Shown here: piece by piece, positions 41,343 to 49,669 of the stretch | Layout: each line of letters begins with the position of its first letter | Position numbering within the stretch: the first letter of the stretch is position 1 | Assembly (NCBI GenBank): GCA_029782365.1 | Contig: JAKOUW010000228.1 | Location: 1-64,000, forward strand | DNA from: Chloroflexota bacterium | GTDB taxonomy: Bacteria > Chloroflexota > Anaerolineae > Anaerolineales > UBA4823 | DNA length: 64,000 nt | Direction: 5' to 3' | Notes under the pieces: model-generated | The model's input: the letters and a program-made list of their open reading frames with translations, nothing else | Databases searched by the model: none | What the model was told of the DNA's origin: nothing | Made by a program: the position numbers and the translations under genes

Positions 41343-41393
41343 TTAGTGTTATATATACACTAATATTATAGTGTAACTATTACACTTTGTCAA
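41343..41393 (-). promoter_or_regulatory. Perfect consensus promoter covered by two operator dyads
   Basis: On the reverse strand, TTGACA (41393-41388) and TATAAT (41370-41365) are spaced by exactly 17 nt. A perfect dyad, AGTGTAA-cta-TTACACT (41370-41386), fills the spacer. A second, TTAGTGT-n7-ACACTAA (41343-41363), covers the predicted transcription start. GTGT/ACAC half-sites are 11 nt apart within each dyad, and the dyad centres are 25 nt apart. This is typical of a dimeric repressor bound twice. The form recalls GntR/YtrA-type operators, which is only a guess. Confidence 0.88.
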
Positions 41394-41519
41394 GTGCGAG
41401 ATTCCGTCTCGGCGTGTTAGCAAACCGTAAGAGTTTGCTTAGGCCAGGCTATGAACATGCGATTTTGGCTTGACGGCAATTTTTTAACATGATACAAGTT
41501 AGATATACTGGAGAAAATA

Positions 41520-41669
41520 ATGATCCTACAAAAGCTTGCTCATTCAGTCGTTTTCTTGATGGCGGATATCGCAATTTTTGCAGCCTTCTTGGTGGCTGCC
41601 CTGGTGCATTACAGCCGCTTGGTATCCTCCCTGCCATCACGCCTTAAGAAAAAATGGAGTGAACGCTGA
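41520..41669 (+). CDS. 49-residue small membrane protein
   Basis: A short ORF from ATG 41520 to TGA 41667-41669 encodes MILQKLAHSVVFLMADIAIF and then AAFLVAALVHYSRLVSSLPS, ending in a basic tail RLKKKWSER. It has one clear transmembrane helix (about 10-29). GGAG lies 6 nt before the ATG, and TATACT at 41504-41509 could be a -10 box. It is too short for a family call. It lies between the radical SAM operon (divergent) and the YugP-like protease. Confidence 0.55.
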   Translation: MILQKLAHSVVFLMADIAIFAAFLVAALVHYSRLVSSLPSRLKKKWSER

Positions 41670-41711
41670 AGCGCGTTTTGCTTTGCGCAGCCATTGAACC
41701 CGGAGAAAACC

Positions 41712-42422
41712 ATGTTTCCATTGTTTTATAATCCCACCTTTCTAATCATCAGCCTGCCTGCCCTGCTGCTGGCCTTGTGGGCGCAGTGGCGTGTGCAGGC
41801 TGCTTTTCAAAAATATTCGCAGGTGCGCACCTGGAGCGGCTTGAGCGGCGCGCAGGTTGCCCGACGCGTACTGGATTTTAACGGACTGCAGAACGTATCC
41901 GTTGAGCCCGTGCAGGGTATGCTGACAGACCATTACGACCCGCGCAGCAAAGTCCTGCGCCTGAGCCAGGCCGTTTACGCTAGCAGCAGCGTGGCGGCGG
42001 CCGGCGTGGCCGCGCATGAAGCAGGCCATGCCGTGCAGGATAAAGAAGGTTACCTGGCTCTGCAGGCCCGCTCGGCCATGGTGCCAGCCGTGCAGATTGG
42101 CAGTTGGCTCGGCCCGATTATCTTCATGCTGGGCTACTTTGCCTTACCGCTGGTCGGCACTTCACTGGCCTGGGTCGGTGTAGCCATTTTCGCCGCCACT
42201 GCCGCCTTCGCTCTGATCACCCTGCCCGTTGAGTTCGATGCCAGCCGGCGCGCCAAAGAGACTCTGACCGCCCAGGGCATCGTGGCCTATCAGGAAATGA
42301 ACGGCGTAAACGCCGTGCTGGACGCCGCCGCTATGACCTATGTAGCGGCTGCCGCCCAGGCCATCACAACCCTGCTGTATTACGCCATGCTGTTGATGGG
42401 TGGTTCGCGCCGCAGGAGCTAG
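41712..42422 (+). CDS. YugP-type membrane zinc metallopeptidase
   Basis: This 236-residue protein of the YugP family (neutral zinc metallopeptidase 2) starts MFPLFYNPTFLIISLPA, a transmembrane helix. It carries the zinc motif HEAGHAVQD (HExxH) at about 104-112. Two or three more hydrophobic segments follow, and the LPVEFDASRRA motif comes late (third ligand region). The start at 41712 follows GGAG; an upstream TTG has no support. A role in membrane protein quality control is assumed for the family. Confidence 0.9.
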   Translation: MFPLFYNPTFLIISLPALLLALWAQWRVQAAFQKYSQVRTWSGLSGAQVARRVLDFNGLQNVSVEPVQGMLTDHYDPRSKVLRLSQAVYASSSVAAAGVAAHEAGHAVQDKEGYLALQARSAMVPAVQIGSWLGPIIFMLGYFALPLVGTSLAWVGVAIFAATAAFALITLPVEFDASRRAKETLTAQGIVAYQEMNGVNAVLDAAAMTYVAAAAQAITTLLYYAMLLMGGSRRRS

Positions 42423-42446
42423 ACTGGGAGATTCCTACTTCATTCG

Positions 42447-42488
42447 AGCGGGGCTGTTTGTCAAAACTGGCGAGCAGCCCCGCTTTTC
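42447..42488 (+). terminator. Terminator of the YugP-like gene
   Basis: AGCGGGGCTG (42447-42456) pairs with CAGCCCCGCT (42475-42484) across an 18-nt loop and runs into TTTT. It lies 25 bp after the stop codon. Confidence 0.75.
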
Positions 42489-42502
42489 GCTGGCTTATTT
42501 TC

Positions 42503-42511
42503 TGTTATAAT
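42503..42511 (+). promoter_or_regulatory. Extended -10 promoter of the FTR1 permease gene
   Basis: TGTTATAAT lies 35 bp before the ATG at 42546, with TAGGAGA as ribosome-binding site. A similar ATTATAC a few bases downstream makes an imperfect dyad with it, so a regulator site is possible. Iron control would be logical but is not shown. Confidence 0.55.
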
Positions 42512-42545
42512 TCCGACAAATATTATACAATTAGGAGATTCATTG

Positions 42546-43373
42546 ATGCTGGCAAGTATTTTATTATCCTTGCGAGAGGGGTTAGAAGGAGCGTTGATTA
42601 TCGGAATTGCAGTGGGAACGTTACGAAAAACCGGCATGGATCATTTGTTGCCCGCGTTATGGCGTGGTGTGTTTAGCGCCCTGGGGCTGTGCCTGCTGGC
42701 TGCCTTGGCGATGAACGCCATCGGCACAGAGTTGGAAGGCAACGTGGAGGAAATTTACGAGGCCACTACGATGCTGGTGGCTGCCGCTTTCCTGACCTGG
42801 ATGATTCTGTGGATGCAGAAGCAGTCGCGCAATTACCGCCCAGAATTGGAACGCACGTTTCGCCTGGCTGCCGATCAGAACAACCAGCGTTCCATTTTCT
42901 GGCTGGCTTTCCTCACCATCGGGCGCGAAGGCTTTGAACTGGCCCTCATTTTGGTCGCTGCCCGCTTCACTGCGGGGGCCTGGCAAACGCTGATAGGCGC
43001 TTTGCTTGGCCTGGGCGCCGCAGTCCTCTTTGGCTGGCTGGTGGTCAGCGGTGCACGCCGACTGAATCTGAAATATTTCTTCGCCGCCAGCAATGTCTTG
43101 CTGGTGCTGTTCGCGGCTGGGTTGGTCGCCAGCGGTTTTAAAGCCCTGGTGGAAATCGGGTTGGTGCCGGCTTTGATCGAGCCGATCTGGAACACCTCTG
43201 CCTGGCTGGACACCAGCAGCCTGGTGGGCGGTCTGCTCAAAGCGCTCTTCGGTTATAACAGCCAGCCCTCGCTCAGCGAATTGCTGGCCTATCTGGCTTA
43301 TTTTGCCGCCATCCTGTGGGCCAGTTGGCGCGGGACGGCCAGCACAGGCGGCGGGGAACCTAATCCAGCGTAA
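42546..43373 (+). CDS. FTR1-family iron permease
   Basis: This 275-residue protein has about seven hydrophobic segments. The two FTR1 signatures are LSLREGLEGALIIG near the N-terminus and TIGREGFELALIL in the middle (RExxE). They line the ferric/ferrous iron path in this family. No partner for iron oxidation or binding (EfeB, EfeO, P19) is adjacent, so it may be a stand-alone EfeU/FTR1. I chose the ATG at 42546 over an upstream TTG because of the AGGAGA site 8 nt away. Confidence 0.9.
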   Translation: MLASILLSLREGLEGALIIGIAVGTLRKTGMDHLLPALWRGVFSALGLCLLAALAMNAIGTELEGNVEEIYEATTMLVAAAFLTWMILWMQKQSRNYRPELERTFRLAADQNNQRSIFWLAFLTIGREGFELALILVAARFTAGAWQTLIGALLGLGAAVLFGWLVVSGARRLNLKYFFAASNVLLVLFAAGLVASGFKALVEIGLVPALIEPIWNTSAWLDTSSLVGGLLKALFGYNSQPSLSELLAYLAYFAAILWASWRGTASTGGGEPNPA

Positions 43374-43526
43374 ACTGCGGCAAATACTCTCCAGTTTTAC
43401 TGATTTTCCGCCATAAAAGGGGAGGTCGTAGGCCAATCGTGGGGATAGCGTTAAGCAAGCGTCCAGCACTATTTTTATTGTAATAGTATGATAAGTGCAG
43501 ACAGTTTCTTCTTCTCCTCCTTGAAA

Positions 43527-43558
43527 GAGAGCCGGGCGATGGGCGACACCCGGCTCTC
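43527..43558 (+). terminator. Strong hairpin upstream of the nucleotidase gene
   Basis: GAGAGCCGGG (43527-43536) pairs perfectly with CCCGGCTCTC (43549-43558) across a 12-nt loop. The T tract after it is weak (GTAATTT). It is about 150 bp after the FTR1 stop and just before a -10 box, so it may end FTR1 transcripts. Confidence 0.55.
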
Positions 43559-43568
43559 GTAATTTAAT

Positions 43569-43577
43569 TGGTATAAT
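43569..43577 (+). promoter_or_regulatory. Extended -10 box before the nucleotidase gene
   Basis: TGGTATAAT ends 10 nt before the ATG at 43588, so the transcript would have a leader of about 4 nt. There is no Shine-Dalgarno site. Confidence 0.5.
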
Positions 43578-43587
43578 CTCCCCGACG

Positions 43588-44580
43588 ATGTTGTCTCTAA
43601 CCCAGCCAGAAATCCAATTCGCAATGCAGGCAGTCGCACAGGCGGCGCAGCTCGCTCTGCAGATGCAGGCCGAGCTGGTTTCGCCAGCATTGGTGAAAGA
43701 TGACCGCTCGCCGGTCACCATCGCTGATTTTACAATCCAGGCGCTGGTATCTGCCCTGCTGGAAAAGGCCTTTCCAGGGGATAAGCTGGTGGCCGAAGAG
43801 ACGGCGCAGGCCCTGCGCACGGCGAGCGGTAAAACGACCCTTTCACAGGTCACACATTTCACCCGCCTGGCTTTGCCCCAGGCCGGAGAGGAGCAGGTTT
43901 GCGTTTGGATTGAGCTTGGCGCAGCCCAGACAGGAGGCCGTTATTGGGTGTTGGATCCAATCGACGGCACCAAGGGCTTCCTGCGCGCCGGCCAGTATGC
44001 GGTTGCCCTGGCTCTGGTAGAAGACTGCCAGGTGAAGCTGGGTGTGTTGGGCTGTCCGCGCCTGCAGCCCGCCTGCCTGGTGGCAAGCGGGTTGGGCCTT
44101 GGAACCTGGCGCGCACCGTTGGAAGCGCTGACTGGACCGGCACACGGTTGGCCTTGGGAACAATTCGAACGCTGCCGGGTCTCAGACCTGGAACATCCGG
44201 TGCAAGCTCGTTTGCTGCGCTCCTACGAGGCCGGCCACACCAATGTCGGAAAAATTGATCGCCTGGCAGGTTTGCTCGGCATCCAGCCAGAGCCGCGCCG
44301 GCTGGACAGCCAGGCCAAGTACGCCTTGCTGGCCTGCGGAGATGGCGATGCACTGGTGCGCCTGACGCCTTTCGACAACTCAGGCTACAAAGAGAAATTG
44401 TGGGATATTGCCGCCGGCGCGCTGATCGTAGAAGAAGCGGGCGGTTGTGTGAGCGACCTGGATGGCCGTGCTCTTGATTATTCCACTGGGCGCCTGTTAT
44501 CCAACAACCGCGGTATCCTGGCGACCAACGGCCGCCTGCACGCGTTATTCCTGAAGGCCCTGGAAACCGTGCAGGCATGA
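43588..44580 (+). CDS. 3'(2'),5'-bisphosphate nucleotidase / inositol monophosphatase family
   Basis: This 330-residue phosphatase has WVLDPIDGTKGFLR (metal-binding DPIDGT at about 125-130) and LWDIAAGALIVEEAGG near 272. An earlier VAEE at about 68 is the third metal site. These are full IMPase-family motifs, and the KGFLR after DPIDGT is typical of the CysQ/HAL2 branch, which hydrolyses 3'-phosphoadenosine 5'-phosphate. The last 4 bp overlap the next gene (ATGA). Confidence 0.87.
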   Translation: MLSLTQPEIQFAMQAVAQAAQLALQMQAELVSPALVKDDRSPVTIADFTIQALVSALLEKAFPGDKLVAEETAQALRTASGKTTLSQVTHFTRLALPQAGEEQVCVWIELGAAQTGGRYWVLDPIDGTKGFLRAGQYAVALALVEDCQVKLGVLGCPRLQPACLVASGLGLGTWRAPLEALTGPAHGWPWEQFERCRVSDLEHPVQARLLRSYEAGHTNVGKIDRLAGLLGIQPEPRRLDSQAKYALLACGDGDALVRLTPFDNSGYKEKLWDIAAGALIVEEAGGCVSDLDGRALDYSTGRLLSNNRGILATNGRLHALFLKALETVQA

Positions 44581-46097
44581 AAGACCGGCTGAACTGGATC
44601 GCCCTGGCGCTCAGTTTGCTGGGCATCGCCGCGGCCTGGCTGGTTGCGCACAATATCTTCGATGGTGTGCCACACCTGGAAGACGAAATGGCTTACGTCT
44701 GGCAGGCCAGGGTGTTTGCCAGCGGTCGAATAACGCTACCGTCAGTACCATTCGACCAGGAATTCCTGGTGCCATTCGTTGTCGATTATCACGGCCAGCG
44801 CTTCGGTAAATATCCTCCTGGCTGGCCCCTGGCACTGGCGGCCGGGATTCTGCTGGGCGCACGCGACCTGGTTAACCCGCTCCTGGCCGGCCTGGCGCTT
44901 TGGCTCGTCTACCGGTTGGGGAAACGCCTGTTTACTCCTGCGATTGGTTTACTGGCCGCCGGGCTGCTGCTCATCTCACCTTTCTTTTTGCTCAATTCTG
45001 GTTCGCTTCTGTCCCACCCACTTGGCCTGGCACTGGCGCTTGCCTTTTGCCTGTTTTGGCTGGAAGCCTTTGCCACCGAAAAAGCCGCCCACCCTGACCG
45101 GGCAGCCTGGGTGGCAGCAGCCTGCCTGGGGTTTTTAGCCCTTACCCGCCCGTTTTCGGCGCTAGCCATTGCTCTGCCATTCGCTGTGCACGCCGTTTTT
45201 ATTTTGTGGAAAGGCAGCCGCGCCATGCGTTGGCGGCTGGTGATCTTCACGGTGCTGGCCCTGCTGATATCGAGCCTGCTGTTCATCTGGCAGTACAGGC
45301 TGACCGGCAACCCGTTATTAAATCCCTATATTTTGTGGTGGCCGTATGATATTGTTGGTTTTGGCCCGGGCCATGGGACTCATCCTGGCGGTCACACTTT
45401 GGATGTTGCGGTCAAAAACATGCTCTTCAGCCTGGAAGTTGGCTGGTTGGACTTGTTCGGTTGGGGCAGCTTTTCCTGGCTTCTGCTGCCATTTGGGGCC
45501 TGGGCTGCCCGGCGCAACCCGCGCGCCTGGCTTGCCGGCCTGATGTACCCCTGCCTGGTGCTGGCCTACCTGGCTTATTGGATCGGTTCGTGGTTGTTTG
45601 GACCGCGATATTATTATGAAGGTGTGTCAGGGCTGGCGCTCTTCAGCTCGGCTGGGTTTGCCTGGTTGGCCGGTTGGCCGCTTCAGACCCGCGCCGTTTC
45701 TCCAGCTCTCCCACCTGCCCAGCGCAAGGCGCGGTCGTTAGCTGCTGCAGCCCTGCTGACCGGGCTGGTCGGGTTCAACATGCTGGTTTACCTGCCTATG
45801 CGCCTGGATTCAATGAAAAATCTGTATGAAATCTCGGCCGCTGCTTTGGCTCCATTTCAGACGTTGCAAACTCAAGCGATCGCTCCGGCACTGGTCCTGG
45901 TGAATTCGCCGCGCTGGATGGGCTACGGCGCCCTGCTCGAACTTGAATCCCCAGATTTGTCCAGCCCCCTGATCTTTGCCTGGAGCAGCGGCCCCATCGT
46001 GGATGCAAAAATGGCCGATTATTTCAAAGGCGCCAGGCGGATTTTCACTTACACAGCCGGGCAGCCTGCTTCGCTCCGGGAGATCACACCGCCATAG
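44577..46097 (+). CDS. PMT/ArnT-like multi-pass membrane protein
   Basis: This 506-residue protein has about 10-11 hydrophobic segments. An extracellular first loop contains DGVPHLEDEMAYVWQARVFA, in which the acidic pair DE recalls the catalytic loop of GT-C glycosyltransferases. RFGKYPPGWPLALAAG follows; YPPG is the typical next motif. It probably transfers a sugar from a lipid-linked donor, but donor and acceptor are unknown. It overlaps the nucleotidase gene by 4 bp. The C-terminal 90 residues are soluble and outside the core family. Confidence 0.8.
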   Translation: MKDRLNWIALALSLLGIAAAWLVAHNIFDGVPHLEDEMAYVWQARVFASGRITLPSVPFDQEFLVPFVVDYHGQRFGKYPPGWPLALAAGILLGARDLVNPLLAGLALWLVYRLGKRLFTPAIGLLAAGLLLISPFFLLNSGSLLSHPLGLALALAFCLFWLEAFATEKAAHPDRAAWVAAACLGFLALTRPFSALAIALPFAVHAVFILWKGSRAMRWRLVIFTVLALLISSLLFIWQYRLTGNPLLNPYILWWPYDIVGFGPGHGTHPGGHTLDVAVKNMLFSLEVGWLDLFGWGSFSWLLLPFGAWAARRNPRAWLAGLMYPCLVLAYLAYWIGSWLFGPRYYYEGVSGLALFSSAGFAWLAGWPLQTRAVSPALPPAQRKARSLAAAALLTGLVGFNMLVYLPMRLDSMKNLYEISAAALAPFQTLQTQAIAPALVLVNSPRWMGYGALLELESPDLSSPLIFAWSSGPIVDAKMADYFKGARRIFTYTAGQPASLREITPP

Positions 46098-46135
46098 GGT
46101 GTGCCCGGCGCTCGCCATCAAACATAGCGTAAACC

Positions 46136-46645
46136 TTATGAGATGGAGCGGGCCAGAGCAGTTAAAGCTAGAATCAAAATCGCCAGGCCCAGGTTTATTC
46201 TTAGGGCAATACGGTTTTGCCGCTCCAGGCGCTCCGACTCTGGAGCGGGTCTGCCAGCCGCCCTGAGCAGTGCTGCCCTGCGCAACGCCGGCAGCACTCC
46301 CCAGGTAAGGTAAGCGCTGGCAGCGATCATCAATCCGAACAGAATGTGTTTGAACAAGATCGCTGCCGCCCAGGTATTATCGATGGCCAGGAACCCTTTG
46401 TAATTGGGATTGGCGCTCATCTGAAACATCCCGGTAGCCACCAACAGCAGCAGACAGAACCACCCCAGTGGGTCGAGGCGGCGCTGAAGCGCATCCAATA
46501 GGGCTGCCTGCCCCTGACTATCCAAACTGCGCTGCCCAGCAGGAATGACCAACAGCGCCAGCGCTGCCAGGCTGCCTATCCAAACCACAGTTGCCAGCAT
46601 ATGCAGCCAATACACAAAGGTCATTGCAAATGACGGTGCAGTCAT
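46136..46645 (-). CDS. CopD/DUF4149-like membrane protein
   Basis: The product has 169 residues and four hydrophobic segments. The order of VYWLHMLATVVWIGSLAAL, then PLGWFCLLLLVATGMFQM, and later AILFKHILFGLMIAASAYL resembles the CopD-type copper-resistance membrane domain. H in LHML and H in FKHIL are candidate ligands. The ATG at 46645 lies 7 nt after the stop of the TPR gene, with no Shine-Dalgarno site, so it is probably coupled. Copper or haem relevance is a family guess. Confidence 0.72.
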   Translation of the reverse strand: MTAPSFAMTFVYWLHMLATVVWIGSLAALALLVIPAGQRSLDSQGQAALLDALQRRLDPLGWFCLLLLVATGMFQMSANPNYKGFLAIDNTWAAAILFKHILFGLMIAASAYLTWGVLPALRRAALLRAAGRPAPESERLERQNRIALRINLGLAILILALTALARSIS

Positions 46646-46652
46646 AGAGTGT

Positions 46653-47789
46653 TCAGGGCGTGGGTGTGATTGTTGGTTCGGGTGTAAACGTGGCTGTTGC
46701 CGTGTTTTCAACGCCGGGTGTCAGGCTGGGGGTTGGCGTCGGGGGTGTCCCGGAGGGCGTAATTGAGGGCGGCCCGGCTGGTTCTGGGCTCTGTTGTGGC
46801 GCGCTGCACTGCTGGGCGGCATATTCTGCCGTGGGCTGCAGGTTGTCGTTATTGCGGATGCCCTGTGCTGTTTCATACTGCGCTTGGGCGTCGCACCAGC
46901 GGCCCTGCTGAGCCAACCAATCACCGTATTTCATCAGCGCCTGGTAATAGCGCTCGCTGGCAGTAATTTGCGAACCATCCATCAAGTTGGGGGCAATCGT
47001 AGCGATTTCGGAGAAATACAAAACGGCTTTTTCCCAATCTACTCCCCAAAAGCTGGCACCGCGAATATACAGTTCGGCCCAGTCGCGCCAGTTTTTTGCC
47101 TCTACATCAAGGGGACCGAAAGCTTGAGCCAACGCAAGATCATATGTGCCGCCTTCCAGGTCCGAATGGCGCGAAATTTTATCCACCCCGCGGTTGCGCA
47201 GGCAGACAAAGAGCAAGCCATCCACTTCTACAGCCATGTAAGCCGGGTCTTTCTTGCGCAGCGTCAACAGCGTATCAATGGCTGTATCCCAATCTGCCCC
47301 AGCCATCAACTCGCGTGCCCGCAAGTACAATTGATCGCGGTCGCGCAGGTCTGGGGTGGGCGTCGGCGCCAGGGTTGGCATAGGCGTGGGCGTGGCAGTA
47401 GTGCCCATCGCCACCATCACTTCGGCCAGCTTGTCGGCTACGCCAGGGAAATCGGGTGCAATTTTGATGATGTATTCCAGGCGCTGGCGCGCCTGCTCGT
47501 AATTCTTGGTGGCGATGTCGACCAGCGCCAATGAAAACTGCGCCTGGGCTTCCGTAGCATTGCGCGTGGCCTGAAAAGCTGTGCGCTGTTCGATGGCTGC
47601 CTGGTATCCCCCATACACGCTGGTGAGAGCAATTAAAATTAACAGTACAATCCCACCCAATCCCCATAAGATCCACATTTTTGAACGCAGCGCTGGCGCT
47701 GGTTCGGTGCTTTGCACTGGATCCTCGCCGCCAGGGGTCGGGGGGACGGCCTGGGTTGGCCTGGTTTCTTCTAGATCCTGATTTTCCAT
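46653..47789 (-). CDS. Single-pass membrane protein with TPR-like repeats
   Basis: The product has 378 residues. An N-terminal cytoplasmic tail rich in Glu/Pro/Thr is followed by one transmembrane segment (about 39-62, WILWGLGGIVLLILIALTSVY). Alpha-helical TPR-like repeats follow (QFSLALVDIATKNYEQARQR, AVLYFSEIATIAPN), and the tail is a Thr/Pro-rich run. It resembles the two TPR proteins at 55.8-58.5 kb in layout. No enzymatic domain is visible. A TATAAT lies exactly 7 nt before the ATG. Confidence 0.78.
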   Translation of the reverse strand: MENQDLEETRPTQAVPPTPGGEDPVQSTEPAPALRSKMWILWGLGGIVLLILIALTSVYGGYQAAIEQRTAFQATRNATEAQAQFSLALVDIATKNYEQARQRLEYIIKIAPDFPGVADKLAEVMVAMGTTATPTPMPTLAPTPTPDLRDRDQLYLRARELMAGADWDTAIDTLLTLRKKDPAYMAVEVDGLLFVCLRNRGVDKISRHSDLEGGTYDLALAQAFGPLDVEAKNWRDWAELYIRGASFWGVDWEKAVLYFSEIATIAPNLMDGSQITASERYYQALMKYGDWLAQQGRWCDAQAQYETAQGIRNNDNLQPTAEYAAQQCSAPQQSPEPAGPPSITPSGTPPTPTPSLTPGVENTATATFTPEPTITPTP

Positions 47790-47796
47790 AGGCGGT

Positions 47797-47802
47797 ATTA
47801 TA
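47797..47802 (-). promoter_or_regulatory. -10 box giving a leaderless TPR transcript
   Basis: On the reverse strand, TATAAT (47802-47797) is followed by 7 nt and then the ATG, so the adenine of the start codon would be the first transcribed base. No ribosome-binding site is present. The -35 region is poor. Confidence 0.5.
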
Positions 47803-47904
47803 CCCTAGAACAGAGTGCCCCCTTCCGTCACAAGCTTGGGAACGCGGTACAATATGAACCAATGGATAATGATGACTCTGCAGGGTTGCAGAGGGGAAGC
47901 GATT

Positions 47905-48597
47905 ATGCTCTTACATATCACTCCGAGCGCACTTGAAAAAATTGTCTTATTCCAGGGGTTTGAAGAACGGCACTTAGCCTGGGTGGCGGATCATCTGCGC
48001 TGCAAAGATTTTCCCGCCGATACCAACATCATTACGGTAGAACAACCAGGAGATGTCGTCTTTATCATCATGAGCGGGACCGTCAAGGTTCACGTTAAGC
48101 AGGCTACAGGCGATGATGTGGTGCTGGCAATTCTGGGCAGTGGGGATATTGTGGGCGAAATGAGCCTGCTGGACAGCGCAGGCCGCTCCGCTGATGTGGT
48201 GACGCTGGAAGAATCGACTGTGCTGTGGATGGACCGGGTAACCTTCCAGGAAGCGCTCAACAAAATTCCCACTTTTTCAGTCAATTTGTTTCGCCTGCTG
48301 GCCCAACGCCTGCGCCTGGCGAATGCTCAAATTATGACCCTGGCTACACTTGATGTTTACGGGCGTGTCGCTCGCCAACTGCTCGCATTCGCTGAAAAAT
48401 ACGGCGAGCCCCAACCTGGCGGCAGTCTGATCATTCCCATCCGCCTGACGCAAGGAGATATCGCCGACCTGGTCGGCGCCTCCCGCAAACGGGTCAACCA
48501 GGTGATGGTGAAATTTAAGACCTATCACTATATCGCCGTGGATGTCACCGGCCATATTACCGTGCTAAACCAGCCTGCATTGATGCGCTTTTGTTAA
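47905..48597 (+). CDS. Crp/Fnr-family transcription regulator
   Basis: The product has 230 residues. A cyclic-nucleotide-type sensor domain (about 15-125) contains EQPGDVVFIIMSGTVKVHV, LGSGDIVGEMSLLDS and GRSADVVTLEES, with the GEMSLLD motif of nucleotide binders. A winged HTH lies at about 140-220, with LTQGDIADLVGASRKRVNQVM as recognition part. No iron-sulfur cysteines are present, so it is not FNR-like. I chose the ATG at 47905 because GAGGGGAAG lies in front; the frame upstream has no similarity. The target genes are unknown. Confidence 0.9.
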   Translation: MLLHITPSALEKIVLFQGFEERHLAWVADHLRCKDFPADTNIITVEQPGDVVFIIMSGTVKVHVKQATGDDVVLAILGSGDIVGEMSLLDSAGRSADVVTLEESTVLWMDRVTFQEALNKIPTFSVNLFRLLAQRLRLANAQIMTLATLDVYGRVARQLLAFAEKYGEPQPGGSLIIPIRLTQGDIADLVGASRKRVNQVMVKFKTYHYIAVDVTGHITVLNQPALMRFC

Positions 48598-48608
48598 AGA
48601 GAGAACTG

Positions 48609-49655
48609 ATGACCCTTCCACCGATTGATACAGACTATATGTTGGAATTTCTGGCCCGGTTGTTGAATACACCCAGCCCAACCGGTTATGCCCAAGAGGC
48701 AATTGACTTGTGCGCTGAAACCCTGGCGGCATTTCCTGAGTTGAAGCTCAGCCGCACCCGCAAGGGCGCATTGCTGGCAGTCTGGCCTGGCGAGAGCGAC
48801 AGCGCGCCGCGCGCGCTGACTGCGCATGTGGACACGCTAGGGGCGATGGTCAAAGAAATCAAGAGAAACGGCCGGCTGAAGATGACCCGCATTGGCGGTT
48901 TTGCCTGGAATACCGCCGAAGGCGAAGGCTGCACCGTTTTTACCAGCAGCGGCGCCCGCCTGCGCGGCTCGATCTTGCTGGAAAAAGCATCCGGACATGT
49001 GTATGGAAGTCAGGTCAATGAGTTAAAGCGCGATGATGATAACATGGAGTTACGCCTCGACGCGAAAACCACATCCCCTGAAGAAACCCAGGCACTGGGC
49101 ATCCAGGTGGGTGATTTCATTGCGTTTGACCCGCGCGTTGAGCTGACCAATGGCTTCGTGCGCTCGCGCCACCTGGACGACAAAGTCTGTGTTGCCAATA
49201 TTGTGGCAGCCGTCAAGGCTTTGCGTGAGGCGGGACTGAAACCAGCTCAAACAACCTATTTGCTGATTAGCAATTACGAAGAAGTTGGTCACGGCGCAGC
49301 GGCAGGCATTCCCTCTGAGGTGACTGAGTTGGTAACGGTTGATATGGCCGCGGTGGGGAATGGACAAACCTCTGATGAATTCCACGCTACGCTGTGCGTA
49401 AAAGATTCGGGCGGGCCTTACCATCACGGCCTGAGCCAAAAATTGCGCCAGGTGGCCGATCAACACGGCATATCCTATAAAGTGGACATCTATCCGTATT
49501 ACGGCTCAGACGGCGAAGCTTACTGGCGCGCTGGCGGCGATGTGGCTGTCGCTTTGATCGGGCCGGGCGTGGATGCCTCCCACAGCTATGAGCGCAGTCA
49601 CCAGGAGGCTTTAAACGCCACCAGCCTGTGGTTGGCGGCTTATTTGCTTTCATAA
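48609..49655 (+). CDS. M42-family aminopeptidase
   Basis: This 348-residue co-catalytic metallopeptidase is of the M42 (TET-type) family. Metal and catalytic motifs are ALTAHVDTLGAM, RHLDDKVCVANI, ISNYEEVGHGAA, LVTVDMAAVG and DASHSYERSH, all in normal order. M42 enzymes trim N-terminal residues from peptides as dodecamers. The ATG at 48609 follows AAAGAGAGAAC; a longer reading begins at 48591. Confidence 0.92.
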   Translation: MTLPPIDTDYMLEFLARLLNTPSPTGYAQEAIDLCAETLAAFPELKLSRTRKGALLAVWPGESDSAPRALTAHVDTLGAMVKEIKRNGRLKMTRIGGFAWNTAEGEGCTVFTSSGARLRGSILLEKASGHVYGSQVNELKRDDDNMELRLDAKTTSPEETQALGIQVGDFIAFDPRVELTNGFVRSRHLDDKVCVANIVAAVKALREAGLKPAQTTYLLISNYEEVGHGAAAGIPSEVTELVTVDMAAVGNGQTSDEFHATLCVKDSGGPYHHGLSQKLRQVADQHGISYKVDIYPYYGSDGEAYWRAGGDVAVALIGPGVDASHSYERSHQEALNATSLWLAAYLLS

Positions 49656-49669
49656 ATTGGAGGGTGATC

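Noticed and set aside
42657..43862. 401-codon open frame opposite FTR1 and the nucleotidase
   Set aside because: It crosses two real genes and a promoter and contains no recognisable domain.
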